64,000 nt of DNA, from NCBI GenBank assembly GCA_016808115.1, contig JAEQBH010000136.1, forward strand, positions 930,001-994,000, in the 5' to 3' direction. The notes under the pieces were generated by a model. It was not told the DNA's origin and ran no database searches. It saw only the letters and a program-made list of their open reading frames with translations. Both the position numbers and the translations under genes were made by a program. Positions within the stretch are counted from its first letter, which is position 1; each line of letters opens with the position of its first letter. Positions 20,823 to 33,659 of the stretch are shown here, in pieces. The stretch is from Tetrastigma voinierianum (lineage: Eukaryota; Streptophyta; Magnoliopsida; Vitales; Vitaceae).

Positions 20823-23600
20823 TACACATGCATGTTATCCTTTTCTTCACTTGTTGTTCATCGTTTTGCATATTGCCTTTTTTTTCAATTGAACCTATTA
20901 ATCTTCCCCCCAAACATAGCTTATTGCATATTTTCCATCACATAGATCCCTCAAACTTGCATGATTTTCACCATCTTCACAAGAACACTAAGAGCTTTAT
21001 TTTTCTGGATTACAAAGGCATGGAGTAGTGCAATGTTCAACCCCTTTAAGCTTTCTACCTAACCCATGTAGTGAGCTTGAGGTTAGTAACTCTAAACCCG
21101 ATTGTGTGCGACCCCTGACCTGGCGGCCAGGTTAGCGGATCAAACCAAAACTTCGGGGGCCTTGGAGCCATAGTCATCAATCAAATCCATTTATCAAATA
21201 CATTTCTTTAATATACGGGGTTTTGTTCTCAAATGTTTATGGAAGCGATTTCAATTTAGGAACCAGCTACGTAACATTTACAAATTGATACAATTCCTTT
21301 ACAAAATATGCATTTAACGAAAATGGCATGTTATACGCACCTGTATAATATCAATCGTATTTAGATATAGGTACAAAAATAATTTCGAAGTTACTCCTTT
21401 TGTTTACAAAACAATGTCATGCTAAAAAATGGTGTGGATGCATGTGACAGAGCATACTCATTAAACTTTCTGAATGACTATGAGCTCCTTGACCATTAGA
21501 TGCACTTTTCCAATCACTACGTCACTCGGTACACCTTTCATCTGACTAAGCATTTTCATGCTTAGTGGTTCTATACAATTCCATTCCTCGGCTTAAGTTT
21601 AAGTCAAATCATGCAATTTTACTAACAAAAATTTCAAATCTTTTGGATGATCAATGTCAATACAATACATATGCTTATTTCATATAAAATCATTTATGGT
21701 TCATTGATCATCCCAAATATACACTTTCATATGCAATAAATAATTTATAACTAAATCATGCATTTCACAATGGTCTTTTCATTTCAATTTGCAATCATGC
21801 TTTTGATTCCAATATGACAATCTCGAAATCGAATTTAGTTTTTCCTTAGCAATTTAACCTATGTTTTGTTATACGGGGATATTGAAATCCTGTGCAGTCC
21901 CAGAGCTGCGGCGAGTTATTAAAAATCAATTTGTGAATACTAAAATCTTTGTCTATTGAAGCTGTGATCGAGTGACATCTAATATCATCTAAACCAACCA
22001 TGAGCAAAACCCGAGATGGATTAGTGTTTTTATAACTTAAACATCATTTAAAGAAATCTAGGGTTTGGTTCTTACCTTAATCTGAATCTTCTTCGCCCCG
22101 AGATGTGATGGCTTAGAAGCAGGGAATGGGGATGATCTCCCACAATCATAACTTCTTACCTGACCTAGCTTTCTCCTCTCACTCTCTCAAACCATTTTTT
22201 GGCCTGATGTGCCCTTCAAGACAATGTGGTCAAAATATCATATTTCTCTTAAGGCCATGTTTGGCTTTTTCATTAAATCCCATTTTCCATTTTTCCCACT
22301 TAAAGGTTACTAGTCTCCTTATTTTCACATTCACTTATCATTTATTTCACATTAGCATTTAAGCTTATCATTTGACCCTTAGGTCCTCATTTTACAAAAT
22401 TCCAAAATTTCCCTTTTTCACTTGGGTTTATTTTCGTGTTCAATCAATTTCTCATTTTAGCATATAATATTTAATCATATGCTCACATATTCATTTCACT
22501 TTTCACAATTTATCAGTTTTCCTGAAAAATCCCAAGTTCGGCTCAATTTATACCCAGAATATATAATAAAATTATTATAAAAATTATAGGGTATTTTTGG
22601 AGCGTTACAAATTGGCCTTAGGGTACTAGGTGTAAAACACCCCTAAGAACTTACTTGCTCAAGGTAGGAAGGCTACGAGACCAAACTTACTCCTCCTTGC
22701 TTTATTACTTCTTTTTCTTTCTTTTTCTATTTTTTTCTTCCTTTTTCTACCCCAAACCTCCCTTTATTTTCATTCAAGCACACCCACTTCAACCAAACTC
22801 TCAATTCACACTACATTTATTCACAAGATATTGACATTGAAATCAATATGTTAGGGCAAACAAGGGCTTTGACTGAAGGATATTCAACAAAAAGGGATAA
22901 GGGCTCATTATTGGCTTTTCTCGAAAGAAAATGGCTAATATCGCTCAAATTTGGTGACTATGGATATATGCACAAAAAGGTTAGCTATAAAGGTTCAACC
23001 GGTCCAAGGATGGCCTAAATCATTTCCTAATTGTCATGTTGCCTATGATTTCTCCTAAAGTAATAATTGAATAAGTTCTAGAGTCTTTAGAGATCAAGAT
23101 ATGAAATGATCACCTAATCATTCTCTAAACCAATCAAAATCGATGATCAAGGGTACATGACTTGTGCTCAAATTGATAAGAACTTTAGCCTAAATAGTCA
23201 ACTACAAGGTCAAAACATTATGCTTTAAGTTCAAATGTCTCTCATTTTCTTCATGTAAAAGAAGGTTCAATCAATATTCATCGTAGGCATCACAATTATT
23301 CCCAAAACAAGCTCAACCAAAACAAAAACAACCTAAAAATAAAAACAATTGACCTAAAAACTGAAAACATGTAAAAGTAACTAAAACATATAAGCATCTA
23401 AAGGAAAACACAAAAGATTGGATAATTGAAGCTGCTGGAAAAATGTAAAGCAAAGGAAATTCCCTGATACCCAGGAAACTTAAAATATACATTGTCACTG
23501 AAGTACCAAATATGAAAGATAAGAAACAGAGGGAGCTCATAGATGTCGATTATGATCATTGGGCTAGGTTGTGGTGGTTCTTGATGAAACTCCCTCAAGA
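20823..23600 (-). other. C 3' non-coding region
   Basis: Matches A4 29484-31000 in order, including the hairpin at 22625-22647 (CTAGGTGTAAAACACCCCTA) and the segment around 23036-23090 (GCCTATGATTTCTCC, AAGTTCTAGAGTCTTTAG). It is interrupted by the solo LTR at 21105-22609. ORFs at 20828, 22126, 23313 and 23398 fall here and have no support. Confidence 0.5.
21105..22609 (-). mobile_element. Chromovirus (Tekay/Del-like) solo LTR
   Basis: A 1505-bp LTR. On the minus strand it starts TGTAACGCTCCAAAAATACC (22609) and ends ...CAGGGGTCGCACA (21105), ends typical of Tekay-like chromoviruses. Flanks are GATTG (21100-21104) and AATTG (22610-22614), a 5-bp target duplication with one transition. No internal region is present, so it is a solo LTR. 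Its middle matches the LTR at ~10500-10800 in opposite orientation. Confidence 0.65.
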
Positions 23601-23722
23601 AGATTCAATTTCAATGTCCTAAAAAGAAAAAACCAAATAAAAACTTAAAATAAAATCAACATGCACACAAACAAAACTAAAAACAAATTAAAGCAATAAA
23701 TGGATAAAAATCCTTATTTTTG

Positions 23723-25025
23723 CTTGGGGTGCATTCCAAGAGCTGCTCCATTTTTAGAGTCCAACTAGACTCATTGTGGAAGTCCGAGAGCTTTTCTTTG
23801 GCCCTTCATCCATCGTGGCCAATGCTCTCTCTTCATCCTTGTCGCTCATGAGGATGAGCTCCTCCACCTCCAGAATAGGCAATATAAGCTCCAATTCCAA
23901 CTCTTTAGTGGGAAAAGAGTTAGTCTTTAATTCATATCCTTCAAGAGTGTCCTTTTGAAGGATCTCGGGTACTGGCTCCTCAATGGGTGAAAGTGAACTC
24001 TCTCACTTCTTCCACATCCTCCTTTATTCATCAGTTAATGGCTTTCTTTGGTGGAGGTCAAACTTCATTTTTCTCCTCACCAACAAGGAGTGTCATTTCC
24101 CCATTTTCAGCATCAATCCACATTTGACTTGTGGCAAAGGAGGATTTTTCTATAAATGAGACTTGTCAGTCCTCATCCATGCCAAAAGTAAAAGATTCTA
24201 TGGGGAAATAAAAGTCTTCAACTCCAATTAAGTTGTTTTCCATTATAAGCTCGGGATGTTGCTTTTCAACTTGCTTCTCTTCTAATAATGGCTCTTCGTC
24301 AATGACAAGCTCATTATTCTTAACAAATGTTGGGTCTTGCAATTTTCCCTCAAGGACTAAAGGCATTTTGTCGCTTTCTATTGGGTTCTTGGCTCGGGTC
24401 CAATGCTGGGCTTGAAAGTTCTTCTTCAAGGTTTAAAGATATGCTTTCACTCTCCTGTATGTCATCATTCTTTGTCTCTCAGGAGTTGCCTTGAAGATTG
24501 TTCCTTTAAAATTTTTTGCTAATTCCTCTGCTTGAATTGCCGTTCTTTCCATGATAGCTTATGTTTCTCTTCTAAGGTTTGTTGAACTAGTGACCATGTC
24601 TACTATCATGTTGGCGTCCATCTAAGTTTCCATAATTGGCAATCGCATTTGTAGAGCCTCATTATCCCTCTTAATTTCTTTCTTCAATGCAAGGAATAAC
24701 TTTTTATTAGATGGTTACCGAAATTGCTCATGATAATAGGAGCTTTAACTTCCTTGGCTTTGCATAATTGGATGGCCATAGGAGAAATTTTCATGTGTCC
24801 CCCAACCTGACTGATAGTAGCTTGGCAAGTAGTTGTGGGGTTGGGAGAAGAACTCGCATTGTTGTTGAAATGATCCCCCCCTTCAAAATTATAAGCTTGT
24901 TGGCTCGTGGAGTTTTGTGCTTGCCTTGTGACAATATCTTCCCATGTTGGTGCTATTTGGGCTGCTCGAGAAGCGATTTCTTGTTGGAGGGTGTAGAAGA
25001 GTTCATTTATCTCTTCATTAGACAT
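23723..25025 (-). pseudogene. C gag/protease-linker pseudogene
   Basis: On the minus strand, ATG at 25025 opens a frame (MSNEEINELFYTLQQEIASR...) to 24684. Farther on, 24429-24166 reads MKKNFQAQHWTRAKNPIESD and continues, with a few stops, into an acidic stretch around 23800 (LEGYELKTNSFPTKELELEL). A WIDAENGEM segment near 24115 resembles what follows the retropepsin flap in Athila-type pol. The remnant stops at the junction hairpin 23723-23740 (CTTGGGGTGCATTCCAAG on the plus strand). I take it as gag C-terminus plus protease-RT linker; the catalytic DSG is not visible. Moderately sure of the family, unsure of limits. Confidence 0.4.
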
Positions 25026-25196
25026 TATGCTCAGCACCTTGCATAAAAATACAAAAATAAAAAAAATAAAGTACAAAAATAAGAAAAAAAATTAAGAAAA
25101 GAAAAGAAATATCTTAAAAAAAAAAAATTGTTAATTCTCAAATTAGGAAACTTCCCTTTTTCTAGAATATCAATCTAAACACCAAAAACCGTAGAA

Positions 25197-25214
25197 TCCC
25201 CGACAAAGGTGCAA
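25197..25214 (-). promoter_or_regulatory. C primer-binding site
   Basis: The plus strand reads TCCCCGACAAAGGTGCAA, 14 of 18 identical to the plant tRNA-Asp 3' end, directly before the LTR edge (TGTTCGCTAACC at 25221). Here the PBS is single, unlike in the A family. Confidence 0.55.
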
Positions 25215-25220
25215 AAAAAT

Positions 25221-26530
25221 TGTTCGCTAACCACAAGTGCACGGGTCACACAAGTAATACAAGGTTTTCAATTATGAACCAAGATCGTTCCCACGAGGAC
25301 TATAGGTTTTCTAGTGGACTGAGTACCCCGGCTACTAGCTTAGTTCACTATTTGAGTGACTCAATCGTTTAAGAAAAAGTAATAAAAACTAATAAAAACA
25401 AAACTAAAGTAAAACATAGATTGCTTTGTGAAAACTGGAGTAATTGAATTAAACCGGGGGAAAACTACTTATAGAGGAACTAGGGTTGGTTATCGTCATT
25501 GACGCCTAAGGATTTGTTTAGGTAAGGCCCGGGTTGAATGAATTGCGACTTGGGTTGGTCTGAGGACGTGGGACAAGGATTCCACTTTCCTATTCCCCTT
25601 GTGTTTTCTCACACTAACCACTTATTCAAAGTTACATCCTTCTAGCTCATTAGGGCGATACTTGTCAACGAAAATTTTCCTCAGTGTAAACTCTATTAGT
25701 CCTGAGTGATTCTGCAATAGAGCTACCGGACTAAGCTTCGAATTAGTCCTTTGTTATGCATGTGGTCGCATAATGGGTTTGATGTCCCCTTCTAGTGAAA
25801 TCCACCTAGTATTAGACTTTTCTAATTCCCTAGGTCTCTTTAACTAGGTTAATTAGACTCTCAATTAACTAATCTACACCTTAAGAGAATTAGAGTTAGA
25901 TTTAAGTGCTTAGTTCCCGCGTCACTAGGAATACCCTTGTAAAAAGGATCGAAGATCCAATTCTCAGCACGAATTAATTAACCAAGATCATAATAATCCA
26001 AGGATCTAATACCAAACACAACAAATCAAGTATAAAACAACCAACCAACTAAAGATTAGACAACCCTAATCATCAAACTTGATAATCAACCCTATAGAAT
26101 GATTAACCTAACATTTCAGCCATTAAAACCAACAAAATCATGCTGTTGACAAACACAAAACTACAAAAATTAAAGAAGAAGAAGGAGCAGGGATACAAAA
26201 CAGGGTTAAATCTACAAATGTCTTCAATCTTGAGCTCCAAACTGAAATTCTCCACTCTATAAAGTTGTAATCTTCATCAATATTTAGTTACAATCCAAAA
26301 CTTTCACAAAAAAAAACCTAATCTAAGCAAAACTACTAAGTCTAACCTAGAAATGGAACAAAACTCAACCCACTCCACTAGAATGCCTAGGAGTTCAACT
26401 TGTAGATTTGCCCTAATAGACCCTTTTACCCTAAATGATGCGAATTGTGGGTATAAAAAAGGGAGAAAAAGACCTAAAGAGGGGGGAGAATGAAAACCAG
26501 AGTTTTGGGAGAGGAATCGAAGCCAACAAC
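25221..26530 (-). repeat. C LTR, truncated by A4
   Basis: Plus-strand left edge TGTTCGCTAACC. An ATGATCG-like 'TTCCCACGAGGACTATAGG' box near 25290 is the counterpart of the CATTCCCACAAGG box in A-family U5. No TGTCGCGACA sites are present. The LTR's own 5' end is not seen; A4 LTR sequence starts around 26531. Confidence 0.5.
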
Positions 26531-27966
26531 TAAAATATAAATTATAAAATATGTTGTTTTCCTTGTATGAGAAGGCTTCATTTGAAAATGTGTTTTGGTC
26601 TAGATCACTGCAAGTGCATAGGTCATATAAGTAATAAACGTGGATTTAAGTCCAGATGTCATTCCCACGAGTATTGATGAGAAATATAAAGATCAATTAC
26701 CCCATATACTCAAGATCCTTACTACTTGAACTCTAAAGTTTAAAAGTGATTTATTTTAAACTAAAGGAAAGTAAGACTAATTAAAATTCTATAACTATAT
26801 ATAAAAAATTAAAAATAATTGGATTGGAAAGTTCATTTAGTGAAGTTAACACTGGGAAGGAGATCAGTGTATAGTTATCAATTTCTGCATCATTTTAATA
26901 CATAGTTCAACCATCAGTTTGAAATCTAAACTTGTCAAAGATGCAAGGTAGTATAGTTTGGATTCCTCCATACACCATACATTTCACTAGTTAGGAGATC
27001 CAAGGTTCCTGCATACGAGGTTAATCGGGCCTCCTCTTACAGATATAATCCTCTTTCTAAGAATTGAGTATTTTTCCTTTCCAATACTTCACACCTAAAT
27101 CTCAGGACTAAAGAATTATTGCCCCTATAAACAGGATAGTGTAAGCCTTCTCCAATCTAATTGGTATCCCATCCTTCGAATCTGATAAAATTCTCTATCT
27201 CCTTGATTAGATCTCTACTAACACGGCATCAAGATCCTTTCATCCGAAAGAGGAGAAACCCTTGATCAACTAAATTGATACATCATCAAACTAATCCTCA
27301 CACCATGAGTAAATTAGTGATCTATCGAAATATTCTTTCAAAGTTTATTAGTTCCATAATAATAGTCTAACATAACCCCAAGTAACTACTCCATACTCTC
27401 AAGAATCTCCATCTTTGTGTCACTCAGAGGGCCTCTTGGAAATCATAGCAAGATATAGTCCTTTTCTAGGTACACGCAATTAATATTCATAACAATTAAA
27501 TTTAAGAACAACACCAATTAAATAAATTCAAGATTTCCAACTATGACATTCTTTCAAATTGTGTAGAAAACAATAATTAACATCGATCGATTCCCAGAGG
27601 GAGCTTAGTCTTTAAAAAATAGATTACAAAATAAAGTGACTAATTGATCAAGAAAATTCATTGAAATTGCAATCAAACTGAAATAAATGAACTCTAGAAA
27701 ATTTCCAAATTCCATTGAAATCAGATAATGATGAAAACTGAAATTTTATAATGAACCTAACTTGAAACTTTACACCTGATCACTGCTCAAGTCCAAGAAA
27801 AATTAACTAAAAAGCTAAACTAAAACTAAATTGACAGAAAATAAATGAAAGAAAAATAAAAGAAAAAAATAAAAGAAAAAAAATAAAAATTAATATACAA
27901 AGGAGTCTCTAGCTACCTAGAAGTTCCAGGTTCGGCGTAAGCTGCGTACAATGCCCTAGGTGCTTC

Positions 27967-27974
27967 TATTTATA
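27967..27974 (-). promoter_or_regulatory. TATA box of the A4 3' LTR
   Basis: TATAAATA on the minus strand in the same CTATAAATAGAAGCA context as A2. The matching stretch of the A4 5' LTR is deleted. Confidence 0.6.
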
Positions 27975-28046
27975 GATTTTCAAATGATGGGCCACACTTC
28001 AAGGCTGAAATTGTGGATCCCCAAAAATTAGCCTAGCAGGTGGCTT

Positions 28047-29294
28047 TGTCGCGACATAGAAAAATTATGTCGTGACATAGTTTCCCTCTTTTTCCTCCAA
28101 ATTTTACTGTGCTCAGAGTGTTCCTGGGTCACGACATAGTTCTTACATTTTTTGTTCTGAATGTCGCGACATACTCTTCTTTGAAAGTGTCGCAATCGCA
28201 GTTCTCGCTTGAATTTGTTTTGTAATTGTCGCGACATGAGTATCTTGTGTCACTACATACTTTAGTGCCTTGCAGCTTGAATACTCAATAGTATGTCACA
28301 ACATAATAGCTTTGTTGTGTCAATGTTTCCTTCTTGCTCCTCTTGATTGTGTCGCGACATAAAATTTCTTTGTCGAGACAGAGTTTCTCACCCTTTAGCT
28401 TTGTTTTATGTCACGAAATAATTTTGAAATGTCGCGACATAAATTACTCTTTTGCTCATACTGTGTCGCGACAGTCTTCTGTTCTCTTCTAGGTGCTTAT
28501 TTTCAACTTATGTCGCGACATAGCTTCTCGTTATCATGACTAATATTTTTGCCTTGGACTCTTCATTATGTCGCGACATAAATTACTATGTTGCAACATT
28601 CTTTCTATGGTTCTTCTCAACCTTTGTCGCGACAATAATTTCCCATGTCACGATAGAGTTTCTCTCAGTTGTATGTTGTTGTTGTCGCGACATAATTTTT
28701 TTTTGTCGCAACATACTCTTATTGCCTTGCAATGCTGACTCTAAACTTTATGTCGTGACATACTTTGAAAATGTTGCGACTTATTTCCTTCCTTGGTTTT
28801 TGTCATATGCTGAACTATTTGTCGCAACATAAGAAACCTTTATCGCGACTGACTTATCTCATTGCTCTATCATTTTATGTTGCGACATAGTTTTCTTTTG
28901 TCACGACACTTCTTTCTTCCCTTTTTAGCTCTTTATGTCAAGACATAGGTTTGATTGTCATGATAAAACTCTACTGCCATTTGCTTGATCTTTGTCACGA
29001 CCGAGGAAAATAATATCGCGACATTCTTCTTTCAAATACTTCTCAATCAATGTCATGACATAAAAATCCATTGTCGCAACAAAGTTTTGTCTTATGATTA
29101 CCATTATGTCACAACATTCACTTCTTTGTTGCAACATTTATCATTCAATCCCTCTCATATTGTGTCACGACAAAGTTGTGAAATGTCACGACATTCTTCA
29201 CTTCTAACTTGAGTTCAACTTTATTTTTGTTGTGACTTAATATCTGCTGGTTACCTTGAAATTATGTCGTGAAATTATGAAATTATGTCGCAAT
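28047..29294 (-). repeat. U3 palindrome array (A4 3' LTR)
   Basis: Dozens of TGTCGCGACA-like sites from 28047 to about 29294, many exact (for example at 28047) and many with one CpG transition. Paired spacing of about 20-22 bp recurs (28047 and 28068). ORFs on both strands here (28028, 28536, 28985) are translations of the repeat. Confidence 0.8.
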
Positions 29295-29470
29295 AATTCT
29301 ACCTTAGCCAAAATTTATGATTTTCTTACCGGAATTGTTTTTTCTTCATTCAAATCCTGCAACTCACAAAGTTGGTGATTATTTCATAATTCTGCATTAA
29401 AATGAATCATAAATCTTTAAAAATGGTCAGACAAATGGACTAAAAAATAGATGAGTTTAGGACTCACTAA

Positions 29471-29483
29471 ATTCCCCCAAACG
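29471..29483 (-). promoter_or_regulatory. A4 polypurine tract
   Basis: The minus strand reads CGTTTGGGGGAAT immediately before the LTR start. GGGGACAAGCAAAACTTTA lies just upstream and is shared with A1 (8064) and D (58058). This is the plus-strand primer for reverse transcription. Confidence 0.75.
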
Positions 29484-31419
29484 TAAAGTTTTGCTTGTCC
29501 CCAAGCAAATAAAAGAAAATTATGTTTGTCCTAAAACAATTCAGCTTTTATTTTTAAGGACATTTTTCATTTTTGACACTAGACATCTTTTCCCTAGTAT
29601 CCACAATTTAGCTTAAAAACAGGTTACTTGTAAAATTACTTTTGAACATTTTTCGAATCTGGAACCAGGAAGATTTTCAATTAAGTTCACTAAACATGCA
29701 AATAATTCGTATAGTGTAAACAATTCAATTATTTAACCCTAATTTATGAGTGTGTGATGGTCTTCTCTCTTTTATCTTTGGCAGATTAGCTAATCTTCTA
29801 AGACAATACTCAGATAATAATACTCTCTTTGATTTTTCCAAGTCCCATATGCTTGTTTGTCATATTAATCTCCACTAATGCAAACATATACCACCATCAA
29901 GATCAATTAGGTCTTTTAGGCTTGTGATGTTTGGCTTGGATAATTGGGTAGATAAATGGACAATTTATGCTCAAATTTACCCATATTCCACTCATAACTC
30001 AGCATACTTGCCTTCATTCTTCATCCTTCACTTCTTCTATTGATGTCAACTCTCAAACATCCTCCAAACTTGTTTCGTGCATCATTCTACATACTTTCTA
30101 TTGTGGTGTTTTTCTTAACCACATCCATACAGTAAATTCAATTCCTCATATTAGAACCTTTTTCACTTTTCATTTCCTATAAAGGCTTATGGAACAGTGC
30201 AATGTTTTATCTTTTTAAGCTTTCTACCACTCTTAGCGAACTTTGGGTAGTAACTCCGATACAAGTTGGCATTAGGGTATTAGGTGTTGAAACACCCCTA
30301 AGAACTTAATTGTTCAAGAGAGGAAGGCTACAAGACAAAACTCATTCCACCTTGATACTTTATCTTTTCATAGCTTATTTTCTTCATTCTTTTCATCTTT
30401 CCTCATCTCAATTGTTTTTCCTTTCTCAACCTTCCTTTTTATCCTCCTTTGCATTTTAGAATAATATTCCCCTAAGCTTGTCCTTTTCTATTATTGATGT
30501 ACTTGTCATGTAATCTGAGCAAACAAGGGTTCTTTACCATAGGATTTGATTTAAGGGAGGATTTAGGCTTTCCATTTGTTAGTTGATGATGAAATTGGTT
30601 GTTGGATCAACTAAGGAACTCGGTATATGCATATGCATATTATAAGGGTAGGCTTTGAAAGGTTCAAACTTCCAAGAATGGCCTATATCATTTCTTGTTA
30701 GTGGTATTGCCTAGGATTTCGCCTTGACTAATAATCTAACAAGTTCTAGGACTTTAGGGAGATTAAACTGTGATGGATCCTAAAAGATATCCCTAGCACA
30801 ATTTGTTTTAGAGGTATTGTTTACCATGTGCATTGTTTTTCAGGATTCATAATAACTAAACTAATTACAAAAATAGAATTACAAGTCTTATTTGCTCCAT
30901 TATTTGTTTAAATCTTCCTTAGTCTTGAAGTTCAACATACTCATTGATAACATTACAACTACCTCTTTCAATTCATTTCATCATACCCCAAATTCATCTA
31001 TAAATTTATTGTTTGGTTTGTGTACATGTTGTTATGTTGTTTTACAACTCAAAAGCTTACATAAATAACACCATTCAATTCAGAAAAAGTTCCACATAGC
31101 AAGCAACTCAATTTAATTCATCATTCAAATTCCACCAAACAATGCATAACTACTCAACAAATAAACCCAGGAAAACTGGTTTCTCCATTATTCAACAAAG
31201 CTGTACAACTAAAAAGTCATCATTCTTTATTTATTTAAAATCAAGAAATGAAAAAGAAAATAAACACAAGAAAATGCAAAAGAAAAATGGACACAAATGT
31301 TTGCAACTGATTTTTCATTTATGTTTTCCTTTACAAGGGACTTAGTTACAAAGATAGAAATAAGGAAGGGAAAACAAGGTAGGTCATTTCTTTTTTCTTT
31401 CATACTTATTGGGACGGTT
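29484..31419 (-). other. A4 3' non-coding region
   Basis: Nearly 2 kb without coding signal. It includes a hairpin at 30280-30302 (TTAGGTGTTGAAACACCCCTA) shared with A1 and C and at the same ~810 bp from the LTR. Short ORFs at 29967 and 31142 lack support. Confidence 0.6.
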
Positions 31420-33179
31420 AAAATTTACAGGTTCAATTTTATAACCAGCAGATGAAGGAGATAAGTCAGGGAATTGGACTGGTGGTCTTCTAGCCTTGTT
31501 ATCTTCCTTTTTGTTGAAGGCGGACTAATCTACTGATAGAGTCTGGCTATTTAATAAGATCATCTCAGATTCGCTTCAATGGACTCCTTAAATTCACCTC
31601 AGAAAGTACATTTTGATCAAATTGTTGTTGACCATGTCTAATCTTTCTATCCATAATTTTTCCCTGTAGTTGAGGGTTGCTTCCATTTCCTTATCCCCAT
31701 TTTCTATAAGGAGCCTGATTTCCTTTTGATGCTCCATTTCATCCTCCCTCTCCTTCATTATCTCCAAAAGCTCTTTATCTCTTTTCAATTGATCTGAAAT
31801 GAACTCTTTTTCCCTTGCCCTGAGTTAGTCCTTCAATGCCTTTTCATTTCTGTCTATCTTATCCCTCCATTCTTCATCTCTCTGTTTAAGTGCATTCTCC
31901 AAATTTTGATCTCTTATTCTCAACTCTACGTCCATGTACTCATCTCTCAATTGAAGTTGGACCTTCAGTTACCTGTCCCTCTCTTGCATCTCTTATCTCA
32001 TAAATTTCAACATCTCCATCAATTCTATATTGTTACTTTGATGCCCTGAGCTCTCAGCTAGCTCTTGATGGATTTCTCTTACATCTGGGGATGCATTCCA
32101 GATGGGGTTCAAGTTCCCCTGCCTCTCTTGCTGCTCTCGGTCTGGGCTTTTCAACTATGTTGGCTCAATTTCTCTTTCATCCCTTTATTCTTCATCTATT
32201 TCTATTTCTTTCTCCTTGCCTATGTTCTTTGGGCCTTTTGTTACTCCAATTAACGTCATAGGAGAAGCCTTGGGGCAAGTTTCTTCTTCCTCCCAATCTC
32301 CTTCCACACCTCCTAAGATGCACAGTCTGGTGATTAGTGCTGGATGGGGTACTAATCCTCTATAGCTGCCTTTGTAATAACTCAAAATAGAGTTCTCTAT
32401 TATTTTTCCCACACTAAATTTGTATCCCATCAAAATAGCATGCAACATAATTGCCTCATTCTCTCTGATTGTGTGTTGAGGTGTTTAGATGGTAAAAGGG
32501 TTGAGCAAATAAAATATTACCAAACCTTAGCCTTGTCAGTCAACGAGCCTCTTACAATAGACTCATAGGGATTCTTCGTTGTGGAATTCCATTTCCCCTT
32601 CCCATATGTCAGCAGATCAACTATCTTATGGTAATATGGCTCTTTCACTAGTATCTTAAACTTCGAACCATTATTTCTTTCTTTTAGAATGAAAGTTTCA
32701 TCGATTTTCTCCCTCTTGAACGATATCCACTAATCTCTAACATAAACAGTCTTTTCCTTCAGTCCTACCATGTTTGAGTCAAATTCCTTAATGACATTCA
32801 CAAATCCAGGAGCCTTGTGCTCACAAAAGAGGTGCCATCCTTTCTTCTTAATTATTTCTAGGAAGGGTGAGATTAGCTTGCTAAAACCCCTTTCGCCAAT
32901 AAAGTCTTTATGCTGCAACTTGTCCCTCCAAGCAAAATAAGCACGCTCTAAAACAAAATCACTTACTTTTTCCTCCATCTACTCAGTTATAACTTCCTCA
33001 ACTCCCCTATTTCTTTGTCTTGTTTCTTCAGTTTGTTGCTTAGTCTTTGTTCTTGTTTTTGGTCTTTCTTTCTCCTGCACTGCTCCTGACTGAGCCTCTT
33101 GAACAGCTTCTTCCCCAATCTCTGCATATTCTTCCGTTATTTCATTCAGGTTCGAAATTAGATTTGATGGTTTAGACAT
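31420..33179 (-). pseudogene. A4 ORF3 pseudogene (env-like position)
   Basis: ATG at 33179 opens 66 codons (MSKPSNLISNLNEITEEYAE...) to a stop at 32979. The frame continues in line from 32978 (MEEKVSDFVLERAYFAWRDK...) through the conserved core (IGERGFSKLISPFLE; KKKGWHLFCEH) and a second core near 32530-32600 (YGKGKWNSTTKNPYESIVRG). The tail is a Glu/Lys/Arg-rich, coiled-coil-like region (~32020-31594). I see no signal peptide, membrane segment or nucleic-acid enzyme motif. It matches ORF3 of A1 and A3 and resembles the uncharacterised 'putative plant transposon protein' family. Whether it is env-like in function is unknown. Confidence 0.6.
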
Positions 33180-33296
33180 CGTTGAAATACGGTTTGGGGA
33201 TCTTGGGTTTTCGAAGGAAGAAGAGAGAGAGAGGTATGGTGAAGGTAGATTTTGACGGTTTATGAGGAGGGTGGCCTTTCAGATTTCAAAATTCTT

Positions 33297-33304
33297 TATT
33301 TATA
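33297..33304 (-). promoter_or_regulatory. Internal TATA box upstream of A4 ORF3
   Basis: The minus strand reads GGCCTATAAATAAAGAATTTT, with the box 118 bp before the ORF3 ATG (33179) and 51 bp after the last palindrome (33355). The following leader is recognisably the same as in A1, including the GGCCACC...CTCATAAACC stretch. Confidence 0.65.
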
Positions 33305-33354
33305 GGCCAAATGATTGTTTGTGTTTTTCTAATCTTCACAACATTAAAAATTTA

Positions 33355-33645
33355 TGTCGCAACATAAACCTTAGGTTTTTAGGCTTAAGTTATGTTGTGA
33401 CATAAAAGTAATTGTTGCGACAAACTATTAACCTAGGGTTTTGGAACTTATGTCGCAACAAAGAAGAATAATGTTGCTACTAATTCGGTTAGCTCAAGTA
33501 AAACAATGTCGCAACATAAAAAGTTTGTCACGATAGAATTTCCTGCAACTTCAAAAAGGCTAAACCAATCTTTGTGGCGATAAAGAGAAATAATGTCACG
33601 ACATAGTAGAAATAATGTCACGACAAAAGAAAGTATATCGTGACA
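33355..33645 (-). repeat. Internal palindrome array (A4)
   Basis: At least eleven sites, with starts at 33355, 33393/33413, 33451/33472, 33507/33526 and 33573/33594/33616/33636. Neighbours are 19-22 bp apart. All are decayed copies (TGTCGCAACA, TGTCACGACA, TGTTGCGACA), but nearly every change is a CpG transition. Confidence 0.8.
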
Positions 33646-33659
33646 CTTCAATGAATTTT

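Larger units (their letters stand above)
20823..26530 (-). mobile_element. C: pol-less Athila-like element
   Basis: Minus strand: LTR (~26530 to 25221), PBS, short gag/protease-like coding remnants (25025 to about 23740), a junction hairpin, then directly a 3' non-coding region homologous to that of A4, ending abruptly at 20823 against A3 leader sequence. RT, RNase H, integrase and ORF3 are absent. The LTR differs from the A family and lacks the palindrome array, so C is a related but distinct family. Its right end is cut by the A4 3' LTR. A chromovirus-type solo LTR sits in its 3' region. Confidence 0.55.
26531..29470 (-). repeat. A4 3' LTR
   Basis: About 2.9 kb. The minus-strand start is TAGTGAGTCCTAAACTCATC, a damaged TGATGAGTCC, preceded by the PPT. 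It has array 28047-29294, TATA at 27967-27974, and U5 with CCCAGAGGGAGC (plus strand, ~27593) and the CATTCCCACGAGTATTGATGA box near 26670. The left edge (~26531) is estimated from alignment with the 5' LTR. Confidence 0.7.

Noticed and set aside
31594..33179. Retroviral-type envelope protein encoded by ORF3
   Set aside because: The position fits env-like ORFs of Athila, but I see no signal peptide, transmembrane segment or fusion-like region, so I call it ORF3 of unknown function.
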